From the NCBI GenBank assembly GCA_013214275.1, contig JABSPP010000030.1, forward strand, positions 1 to 10,788: a DNA stretch of 10,788 bases. The letters run 5' to 3'. Positions within the stretch are counted from its first letter, which is position 1. Each line of letters starts with the position of its first letter. Below the pieces are notes generated by a model, which saw only the letters and a list, made by a program, of their open reading frames with translations, did no database searches and was not told where the DNA came from. The position numbers and the translations under genes are program-made. This DNA is from Flavobacteriaceae bacterium (GTDB lineage Bacteria > Bacteroidota > Bacteroidia > Flavobacteriales > Flavobacteriaceae). This document shows, piece after piece, positions 1 to 6,474 of this stretch.

Positions 1-96
1 GGTAGGTTTGTTAGAATCACAGCTTCAGGAATCAATGAAAGTCACCCACACGATGTCGCCATTACCAAAGACGCCCCTAATTATAGTAGAAGGTAA
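1..96 (+). CDS. guaB: IMP dehydrogenase, C-terminal end only (partial)
   Basis: This is the last 31 codons of a gene that begins left of the window, read in frame from base 1 to a TAA at 94-96. The tail contains VRITASGINESHPHDVAIT followed by KDAPNYS. It lines up with the conserved C-terminus of bacterial IMP dehydrogenase; from memory the E. coli GuaB end reads VRISGAGIQESHVHDVTIT then KESPNYRLGS. The enzyme oxidises IMP to XMP with NAD+, the first committed step of GMP synthesis in the cytoplasm. The catalytic cysteine loop and the CBS domains lie outside the window. The next gene starts 33 nt downstream on the same strand with no hairpin between them, so read-through is plausible. Identification rests on about 30 residues, but the motif is distinctive. 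Confidence 0.88.
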   Translation, partial: GRFVRITASGINESHPHDVAITKDAPNYSRR

Positions 97-129
97 AATA
101 GATTCAACAACTGGTAAATAGCTGCTAAA

Positions 130-1014
130 ATGAGTAACACAGATTTTATTAAGTTTAAAAAGCTAAGAGATTTGGGAGCCATCCTCAATGATACATTTAA
201 GTTCTTGAGGACAGAATGGCAACCACTTTTTAGTACGATTATCAAAGCATCTGTCATTCCAGTAGTCCTTACTACTCTGGTTGGAGTATTTTTTACGGGG
301 AATACATTACTTGTACTTAAAGCCTATACAGAGAGTGCTCTCAATGGAAATTTAAGTGATTTTTTCGGGTATGAGAATGTAAATTCTTTTTTTTTGATTT
401 TCATATTTTTTTCAATATCAATTACATTCACCTATGCTGCGATTAATGTTTCTATTTTCGCCTACATAAAATCATATATTGTTGGCAGGGGTCTCATTAA
501 TTACAATGATGTAAAACAAACTATTAAAGACAAATTGTTATCGGTATTTTTTTTGAGTATTGTTACAGGTGTCATTTCTCTTGTTGGTTATCTTCTGTTT
601 CTCTTACCGGGTGTTTACTTTGCAAATGTATTGACAATGGCAAGCCCAATTTTGATTTTTCAAGACAGAGGTGTTTTTCAATCGGTCGGAGATGCTTTTA
701 ACTTTATCAAAGGACACTGGTGGAATACGTTTGGTATATTCTTAGTCATTTCCATCATTATCGGAATAACAGGCTGGATTTTAAATTTACCATCAGAATT
801 TTATGTGAAAAATAATATTTCAATTACATTGAGCACGGATATTTCAGAGATTATTAGCGATCCTATTTACCTATTATTCGTAGTAGTCTCATATATATTT
901 CAATTTTTATTCCATGTTTTTACTTCAGTATCAACAACTTTCATTTACTTCGATATCCAAGAACAAGAATATCCTTCCACATCGGATATCATAAATGAGA
1001 TTGGTGAGGAGTAA
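130..1014 (+). CDS. Polytopic membrane protein, glycerophosphodiester phosphodiesterase membrane-domain-like
   Basis: This 294-residue protein has about six hydrophobic segments (roughly residues 34-56, 86-115, 136-160, 163-178, 201-221 and 245-268). Its short N-terminus, LGAILNDTFKFLRTEWQPLF (15-34), is typical of the bacterial GPDPase-membrane/DUF975-like superfamily. The LLPGVYFANVLTMASPILIF segment (158-177) followed by a helix ending KGHWWNTFG (194-202) is the other family signature. No phosphodiesterase catalytic domain is attached, so no enzymatic activity should be assumed. Such proteins are thought to be structural or regulatory membrane components. The ATG at 130 is the first start after the guaB stop. 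The gene converges on the DUF58 gene across 135 bp. In my recollection of flavobacterial genomes a similar membrane gene often sits inside the SpoIIM-DUF4129-MoxR operon, so a functional link is possible. Family assignment is moderate; function is unknown. Confidence 0.75.
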   Translation: MSNTDFIKFKKLRDLGAILNDTFKFLRTEWQPLFSTIIKASVIPVVLTTLVGVFFTGNTLLVLKAYTESALNGNLSDFFGYENVNSFFLIFIFFSISITFTYAAINVSIFAYIKSYIVGRGLINYNDVKQTIKDKLLSVFFLSIVTGVISLVGYLLFLLPGVYFANVLTMASPILIFQDRGVFQSVGDAFNFIKGHWWNTFGIFLVISIIIGITGWILNLPSEFYVKNNISITLSTDISEIISDPIYLLFVVVSYIFQFLFHVFTSVSTTFIYFDIQEQEYPSTSDIINEIGEE

Positions 1015-1027
1015 AATAGTGTTTTTA

Positions 1028-1067
1028 GGAAATCTTATTCTTTTCCTATTTGACCAATAAGATTTTC
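1028..1067. terminator. Weak inverted repeat between convergent genes, possible bidirectional terminator
   Basis: A perfect 10-bp inverted repeat, AAATCTTATT (1030-1039) and AATAAGATTT (1056-1065), encloses a 16-nt loop. It is extended outward by a G-U and then a G-C pair. It sits just after the stop at 1012-1014 and before the end of the convergent DUF58 gene, where a shared terminator is expected. The stem is AT-rich and no clean U-tract follows on either strand, so it is a weak candidate. A second hairpin, AGGAAA (1027-1032) with TTTCCT (1042-1047), would compete with it. Confidence 0.35.
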
Positions 1068-1149
1068 GTTACCAATTCCTGTAAAATAGCGTACTCTTTA
1101 AAACGTTAAAACACGATTAATCAGTGACTAATATTAACGGTTAGTGCGT

Positions 1150-2484
1150 TCATACAAGTCCCCTTGATTTTAACTCCAAATACTTATTAATGGTAGCATC
1201 TGTTAAGTTTTTTGGTTTGGTTAAAACGGAAGGAATCCCATATTTTTTTAGTTCATTGACGATTTGTTTCTTTTCGTACATCAATTTTTCTGCGATGATC
1301 GTGTCATATACTTCTTGAATTGTTCTAGAAGTTTTCTCAAGCAACTGATGTAACTCTGTATTTTTAAAGAAAACTACCAACAACAAATGACTTTTAGCCA
1401 TAGCTCTAAGATAGGGGAGCTGTCTTCTTAACCCATCCATAGTATCAAAGTTTGTGTAGAGAATTAACAAACTTCGGTTGGTAATTCGTTGCTTTACAAC
1501 ACTGTATAACTGACTGTAATCAGACTCAGAAAAATTGGTGCTTACGTTATACAAGGCTTCAGAGATCAATCGCATCTGTGCATTTCTTTGTTCTGCCATG
1601 ATATGATCTTCTACCTTTCCAGAAAAGCTGAGCATCCCTGCCTTATCCTGCTTTTTTAATGCTGCGTTGCTAACAGCCAGAGCTGCGTTAATAGCGTAGT
1701 CTAGCAAGGACAATCCTTCAAAATGCATTTCCATGGTTCTTCCTTTGTCGATAATGGAATAAATAGGCTGTGATCGTTCATCAATGTACTGATTTACCAT
1801 CAGCTGATTGTTCTTAGCAGTGGCTTTCCAATTGAGTGTGCGAATATCATCACCTGCAACATATTCTTTAATTTGTTCAAACTCCAAAGAATGTCCAATC
1901 CGACGCACTTTTTTTGATCCGAAAGTACTAGAATCTGTAAAAGCATTGATGGTAAAATGGTTCAGCTTTAAAAAAGAAGGATAGCATTTTAAAGTCTTCT
2001 CTTCTCCTAAAATATATTTTCGTGTGGCTAATTTTAGTGGGGAGCTCACATAAACATTCACATGTCCAAATTCATACACTCCACGTTTTTTTGGGGTTAA
2101 ACCATATTCTATGACTTTTTCTTGTTGCTGTGGATTGAGCACAGTCCGGAAGATAAAGTCTCTTTTTTGAAACTGGAAAGGGAGTTCTTCTATAAGATGA
2201 ATATGAGCGGGAAAATTATATCGACTGTCAAGGATTATTTGAATGTCATTAACATCGCCGTTAGAGAGTTTTTCTGGTAAAAAACGATGTAACTTCACCC
2301 CATCTCGGACCATAAATAGGACAATCATATCGATAGCAGTGAGTACGGCAATTACAAGCAACATCACTTTGGCTACATCAAAAACAAAAGAGGTAAAGAA
2401 TCCAATAATTAACAAGCATGCATTTCCTCCCAAAAGGAAGAAGAGACGATTGTTTAAAAATAAAGAGTTGAACAAATGGTTCAT
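1150..2484 (-). CDS. DUF58 protein with von Willebrand A-like fold, MoxR partner
   Basis: This 444-residue protein has two N-terminal membrane spans (about 13-34 and 37-57), which place the remainder in the cytoplasm. A beta-rich region follows, then the DUF58 signature at about 195-236: RRIGHSLEFEQIKEYVAGDD, then a run holding R215, W219 and the TAK segment, ending near Y233-E236. The vWA-like core follows, with D246-K-G-R-T-M at the position of the DxSxS metal-binding motif and LILYTNFD (340-347) where a second metal-loop aspartate is common. DUF58 proteins are almost always encoded beside MoxR ATPases and are regarded as their substrates or adaptors. This is the last gene of the five-gene operon, and its ATG lies 4 nt after the moxR stop. 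The family call is secure; the molecular role is inferred from MoxR-vWA pairs in general. Confidence 0.9.
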   Translation of the reverse strand: MNHLFNSLFLNNRLFFLLGGNACLLIIGFFTSFVFDVAKVMLLVIAVLTAIDMIVLFMVRDGVKLHRFLPEKLSNGDVNDIQIILDSRYNFPAHIHLIEELPFQFQKRDFIFRTVLNPQQQEKVIEYGLTPKKRGVYEFGHVNVYVSSPLKLATRKYILGEEKTLKCYPSFLKLNHFTINAFTDSSTFGSKKVRRIGHSLEFEQIKEYVAGDDIRTLNWKATAKNNQLMVNQYIDERSQPIYSIIDKGRTMEMHFEGLSLLDYAINAALAVSNAALKKQDKAGMLSFSGKVEDHIMAEQRNAQMRLISEALYNVSTNFSESDYSQLYSVVKQRITNRSLLILYTNFDTMDGLRRQLPYLRAMAKSHLLLVVFFKNTELHQLLEKTSRTIQEVYDTIIAEKLMYEKKQIVNELKKYGIPSVLTKPKNLTDATINKYLELKSRGLV

Positions 2485-2488
2485 TATA

Positions 2489-3562
2489 TTACCTTGGAAT
2501 TTCTACAGCTTCTATAATTTGTTCTATGATTTGGCTACTGGTTAACCCTTCCATTTCTCTTTCTGGTGTTACAATAACTCGATGCTGCAATACAGGAATT
2601 GTAGCTTTCTTAATATCCTCAGGAGTTACAAAATCTCTTCCTCCAATAGCGGCAAAAGCTTTAGATGCGTTTAGAATGGCTATACTAGCTCTTGGTGATG
2701 CACCTAAAAATAGTAATGAATTGGTACGGGTATTTACAACAATATGAGCGATGTATTTTAGCAGGTTGGATTCAACTTGCACTTGATTAACCAGTGAACG
2801 ATATTTTTTTATGGTGTTACCATCAATCACAGATTGTACCTTCTCCAATTTTTGAGTATTTACTAGCTGTTGTTCTCTGTAAATGATCTCTAATTCTTCT
2901 TGGGCATTTGGATATTTCACATCAATCTTAAACAAAAAACGATCTAGCTGAGCCTCTGGCAGCCTATATGTTCCCTCTTGTTCAATAGGATTCTGTGTTG
3001 CAAGTACCAAAAAAGGCTCTTCCATCTTGTAGGTCGTACCGTCCATGGTCACTTGTTTTTCTTCCATTACCTCAAAAAGTGCAGCCTGAGTTTTTGCTGG
3101 AGCTCTGTTAATTTCATCAATGAGAATCATATTGGAGAATATAGGCCCTTTTTTAAATTCAAAGTCAGAAATTTTTGCATTAAAAACAGCAGTTCCCAGG
3201 ATATCAGAGGGCATTAAATCGGGAGTAAACTGAATTCTACTGAACCCAATTGAAATGACCTTAGATAAAAGTTTGGCAGTAATGGTTTTTGCAACACCAG
3301 GAACACCTTCTATAAGTGCATGACCATTGGCAAGGATTGTCACTAAAAGGAGGTCAACCATCTCCCTCTGACCTACGATTACTTTTTGCAACTCTTGCTT
3401 AATTGCATAAACGCTTTCTTGAAGTTCTCTAAGATCAATTCTACTTTCGAATGCTATAGATTCATCTCCTGTCTTTTGCTCGGTCATGTTTTCTTGCGAA
3501 GTCGTACTTTCATTGAGATCGGATGTTGTCTTTTCTGGGATATTTTCGTTTTGTATTTCCAT
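2489..3562 (-). CDS. MoxR-family AAA+ ATPase
   Basis: This 357-residue cytoplasmic AAA+ protein shows Walker A GVPGVAKT (86-93), Walker B ILIDEINRAP (146-155), sensor I in ATQNP (188-192), the box GTYRLPEAQLDRF (197-209) with a probable arginine finger, and sensor II in GASPRA (287-292). The segment QFTPDLMPSDILGT (111-124) is highly typical of MoxR proteins. MoxR ATPases are chaperone-like machines that mature or remodel partners, often vWA-domain proteins; the DUF58 gene immediately downstream fits. The first 40 or so residues are rich in T, S, E, N and Q and are probably disordered, so the true start is somewhat uncertain (M26 is an alternative). The ATG at 3562 is favoured because it lies 1 nt after the preceding stop, matching the tight spacing of the operon. 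All ATPase motifs are intact. The specific client is unknown. Confidence 0.95.
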   Translation of the reverse strand: MEIQNENIPEKTTSDLNESTTSQENMTEQKTGDESIAFESRIDLRELQESVYAIKQELQKVIVGQREMVDLLLVTILANGHALIEGVPGVAKTITAKLLSKVISIGFSRIQFTPDLMPSDILGTAVFNAKISDFEFKKGPIFSNMILIDEINRAPAKTQAALFEVMEEKQVTMDGTTYKMEEPFLVLATQNPIEQEGTYRLPEAQLDRFLFKIDVKYPNAQEELEIIYREQQLVNTQKLEKVQSVIDGNTIKKYRSLVNQVQVESNLLKYIAHIVVNTRTNSLLFLGASPRASIAILNASKAFAAIGGRDFVTPEDIKKATIPVLQHRVIVTPEREMEGLTSSQIIEQIIEAVEIPR

Positions 3563-3563
3563 T

Positions 3564-4781
3564 TTAGTGTTTTTTCAAAAAGTTATCAATCATTTTATGA
3601 AGACTCATCAGATCCTCCGCCGTGCAATTCAATTTTTTATTTAAGGCGAGAATGGTATTGATGAGGTATTTTGTATTTTGTAGTTCATTTCCAGATTTTG
3701 ATGCCAGTTTTTGACAAAACTCATTGTTCAGATTTCGGGTGTCTAAATGGTAACGTGAGCGTATTTTTTCTAAAAAAAACTGAATCTTTTTTTGAACTAG
3801 ATTTTTGTGATCTTCATTTAATAAGTAAAGGTTCGAAATCGTATGTGTGAATTCTAAAGTAGAATTTTTTGGCAAAGCTAGTATGGGGATTGGACGCTGT
3901 TTTCTTCGGACATTAAATAGGATGAAGATAATCAAACCAAAGAATCCTAAATATAAGAACCATTGTAGTGGCTCGTGTTTCCAGAAAAAAGAAAATACCG
4001 ATTCTGAATTTTCTGTTTTCTCATCATCAGAGTTTATTCTACTACGTCTTATTTGAGGATCCCAAAGAATATCGCCGTCAGGTACATAAGACAAGATATT
4101 TTCTGCGTACTTATAATTATCGTTCAACAAGTTATAATTGGTCAAGGCGATAGGCTGAGAGTGAAGATAGACAGCTCCTTTTCCATAATATACTTTTATA
4201 AATACAGGTTGATTTTTTCCTTGAATTTCCTGAGTACCTAAAACAATGGTATTATTTTGATTAAACTTGGAAAAATAGTGTTTCCTTAGGTTTCTATCGT
4301 ATGTAAATTCTTTTTCGAAGAAACTGGAATTGTGAAGAGTTAACGTTCCCTTAAGCAACTTTAAGTGTGACGGTCTGAAGGATAACAAGTCTGTGTTCTG
4401 AGTTTCTATTTCAAAAGTACTTTTCAAGACAGTGCTGAAATTATTCAAGGAAAGAAAAATGGTACTTCCATCTTCTACGTAGAGTAGGAGCTCTTCAATA
4501 CCTCTGTAGGTGATTTTATTTGCGTTGTCTTTTACACAAATATAATTAAACCTGTAATCGTCATCGAAATAAGAGTTCAAAAGGTGGTCGTAGATATTCT
4601 CTTTTAAAAGGTTTACCTCTTGATTATCGAATAGTTCTTTAGATTCGTTAAATAGAATGTAGGTGCCGAAGGGCGATTTAGACTTTTCTTTAAAATTCTC
4701 GTACCAATCTGTTTTGTTTCGACATCCTGTTATGAATACCAGACAAGCAAAAGCGATATACATGTGCTCAGTAGGCTTCAT
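3564..4781 (-). CDS. DUF4350-type membrane-anchored protein, possible lipoprotein
   Basis: This 405-residue protein starts with a hydrophobic segment ending in a lipobox-like I-T-G-C (cysteine 20). An extracytoplasmic domain of about 215 residues follows, beginning SPFGTYILFNESKELFDNQE (36-55) and including LLLYVEDGSTIFLSLNNFS (98-116), the pattern of the DUF4350 domain. One strong membrane span lies at about 272-290, followed by basic VRRKQR and a helical cytoplasmic tail with NSTLEFTHTISNLYLLNEDH (306-325), also typical of flavobacterial family members. Its ATG overlaps the preceding DUF4129 stop by 4 nt (ATGA), and the moxR start follows 1 nt after its own stop. The domain is thought to have a class-I glutamine-amidotransferase-like or sugar-binding-like fold, but no catalytic residues can be pointed out here. 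It may present an extracytoplasmic sensor linked to the MoxR/DUF58 pair. Function is unknown. Confidence 0.82.
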   Translation of the reverse strand: MKPTEHMYIAFACLVFITGCRNKTDWYENFKEKSKSPFGTYILFNESKELFDNQEVNLLKENIYDHLLNSYFDDDYRFNYICVKDNANKITYRGIEELLLYVEDGSTIFLSLNNFSTVLKSTFEIETQNTDLLSFRPSHLKLLKGTLTLHNSSFFEKEFTYDRNLRKHYFSKFNQNNTIVLGTQEIQGKNQPVFIKVYYGKGAVYLHSQPIALTNYNLLNDNYKYAENILSYVPDGDILWDPQIRRSRINSDDEKTENSESVFSFFWKHEPLQWFLYLGFFGLIIFILFNVRRKQRPIPILALPKNSTLEFTHTISNLYLLNEDHKNLVQKKIQFFLEKIRSRYHLDTRNLNNEFCQKLASKSGNELQNTKYLINTILALNKKLNCTAEDLMSLHKMIDNFLKKH

Positions 4782-5488
4782 TTAAGTTGACGTTTAAAAG
4801 ATTCATATTTCTTTTCTATGGTAGCAAATGTTGGATGATCAATTACAAACTCTCCATACCATACATAGGTGTAGATGTATGACAAATAGGAAAATCCAGA
4901 CCGAATAGCACCTTCTTTGAGTTCAAATTGATACTCTGTATTGGTTTTATCTTTGTGATATTCGATATACTGCTTTTGAGAAAGATTTTTTAATAGTAAC
5001 AAGTAATGGTATCGTATTGCCAATCTAAAATTGTTATTCTGAATGGCCCTACTAAGGAGTTGTTCGAAGTCGTTTTCGTCAATATGCTCATCGTCGATAT
5101 TACTTAGCTTATCCTCCTCTTTTTGTCTGTATTTACTTAACTTAAAATAAGAGAAATCTGATCTATATAAAATGGCAATGATGGCCAAAACAGCTAAAAC
5201 GACTAGCAGTAAGATTCGAAGTAAACCAGAAGAAACCTCTACTTTTGGACTGGTGTCTACAGTTGGTATTTCTGGTTTTGAAGCTTTGATATGATCATTG
5301 TATTGAAATGCATCTCCGCTGTATTTGGAATTGGGTGTCAATTCAAAGGTACGTTCTTCAGAGATGTTGAGGTTTTTATCGTATTGAAGAGTTTGAATAC
5401 TTTCCTCAGTATCGATGTATCCGTCATTAATCTGTGCTTGGATCAGCAAACTCCAGTTCAGTAACCATATGAATATCCATTTTTTCAC
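4778..5488 (-). CDS. DUF4129 single-pass membrane protein
   Basis: This 236-residue protein has a Sec-type signal peptide (1 to about 18, ending LLIQAQ), a polar periplasmic segment, one membrane span (about 88-108) and a cytoplasmic C-terminal domain. The C-terminal domain carries the DUF4129 pattern: AIQNNNFRLAIRYHYLLLLK (148-167), then KTNTEYQFEL (181-190), ending in YVWYGEF (208-214). The same module occurs at the C-terminus of transglutaminase-like membrane proteins, also near MoxR and DUF58 genes. No enzymatic motif is visible. The start codon is GTG, within a GTGA that overlaps the SpoIIM stop. No ATG lies in frame before the end of the signal peptide, and a later start would remove the signal, so GTG is well supported. 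The protein probably connects periplasmic and cytoplasmic parts of the MoxR-associated complex; this is inference from topology and context. Confidence 0.85.
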   Translation of the reverse strand: MKKWIFIWLLNWSLLIQAQINDGYIDTEESIQTLQYDKNLNISEERTFELTPNSKYSGDAFQYNDHIKASKPEIPTVDTSPKVEVSSGLLRILLLVVLAVLAIIAILYRSDFSYFKLSKYRQKEEDKLSNIDDEHIDENDFEQLLSRAIQNNNFRLAIRYHYLLLLKNLSQKQYIEYHKDKTNTEYQFELKEGAIRSGFSYLSYIYTYVWYGEFVIDHPTFATIEKKYESFKRQLK

Positions 5489-6453
5489 CTAGACGTTATT
5501 TTTTGTTTGGCTACTTTATAAGGTAAGACTAGATAATAGTAGGAAATTGTGGTAAAGCAAAATAGAATGATCACATAGCATAGGAAAGTAGGCATTGTGT
5601 TGTAATATCGAGTAACATAGCCCTCAAGAAATCCTGCGATAAATGTAAAAGGGATGGTGCTCAGAAAAATGAAAAAAGCATTTCTTAATCCTATCCTAAA
5701 GGATTCTAATCGCTTTAGACTTCCTGGAAATAGAAAGCTAGCTCCAATGATATATCCTGCTGCAGATTCTATAATCATACCAAAAATCTCATAAGTACCA
5801 TGTATCCAAATTCCTTTAACGCTATCCCAAAGGGTATTTTGTTGGTAGAAAAATGCCTGAAAAACAGCAACCATTATCGAGTTATAAACGATGTAGAGCC
5901 CAGTTCCTATACCAAAGAAGAGTCCCGATAGAAACATGCGTATGCCTACCCACAGGTTGTTGGTAAAAATCCCTATAAAACTTCCCCAATTAGAGCCACC
6001 TTTATAGACTGCTAGTGTGTCACCACTTTCTATATTTTCCAACGTAGTATCTATATATTCATTGCCTAAAATTTGGCGAGCAAAACTCTCGTCGTTAAAG
6101 GTTGATAGAAGGCCTACAAAGAAAAAGACAAAAAAGACTGCAAAAGCTAGATAGATATATTTTCTACACTGATAACACAATAGAGGAACTTGTTCAAAAA
6201 AGAAAAAAATAAAAGGATTTTGATCTACTCGCTTCTTGTGATATACCTTAGAATAACTCACCTTAGCCAGTTTGTTTAGGTAAGGAACAACCTTGCTTTT
6301 AGGGTAAAATGATTGCGCATATGCGAGATCATTCATGATCTTAATGTGTAAATCTGCTAGCTCGTCGGGATTTTTTTTCTCTTTATTTGAAATTATACTC
6401 TCAAATTCTAGCCATTTTTCTTTATTTTGCTTGATAAAAGCGACCTCTCTCAT
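5485..6453 (-). CDS. SpoIIM/DUF95-family integral membrane protein
   Basis: From the ATG at 6453 this is a 322-residue protein that begins MREVAFIKQNKEKWLEFE, the usual start of flavobacterial family members. A longer frame back to 6543 exists but would overlap the divergent RDD gene by 69 bp and adds no family-like sequence. A cytoplasmic helical N-terminus of about 95 residues is followed by membrane spans near 98-117, 160-200, 218-245, 255-280 and 287-312. Diagnostic motifs are IFTNNLWVGIRMFLSGLFFG (162-181) and GIWIHGTYEIFGMIIESAAG (214-233). SpoIIM works with SpoIID and SpoIIP in peptidoglycan remodelling during engulfment in endospore formers, but neither partner is visible here. The wider DUF95 family occurs in non-sporulating bacteria, often beside RDD and MoxR genes as here. 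It is the first gene of the operon. The family call is strong; function is unknown. Confidence 0.9.
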   Translation of the reverse strand: MREVAFIKQNKEKWLEFESIISNKEKKNPDELADLHIKIMNDLAYAQSFYPKSKVVPYLNKLAKVSYSKVYHKKRVDQNPFIFFFFEQVPLLCYQCRKYIYLAFAVFFVFFFVGLLSTFNDESFARQILGNEYIDTTLENIESGDTLAVYKGGSNWGSFIGIFTNNLWVGIRMFLSGLFFGIGTGLYIVYNSIMVAVFQAFFYQQNTLWDSVKGIWIHGTYEIFGMIIESAAGYIIGASFLFPGSLKRLESFRIGLRNAFFIFLSTIPFTFIAGFLEGYVTRYYNTMPTFLCYVIILFCFTTISYYYLVLPYKVAKQKITSR

Positions 6454-6474
6454 GGTGGCTAAAATAATCAATGC

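Noticed and set aside
93..1089. The word GTAAAATAG occurring three times (93-101, 1011-1019, 1081-1089)
   Set aside because: Two copies arise from a TAA stop followed by AT-rich DNA. Nine-base AT-rich words recur by chance, and the spacing shows no pattern.
2243..3661. Several 70-100 codon plus-strand frames opposite DUF58, moxR and DUF4350
   Set aside because: They lie antisense within clear genes, have no domain features and are frame shadows of the coding strand.
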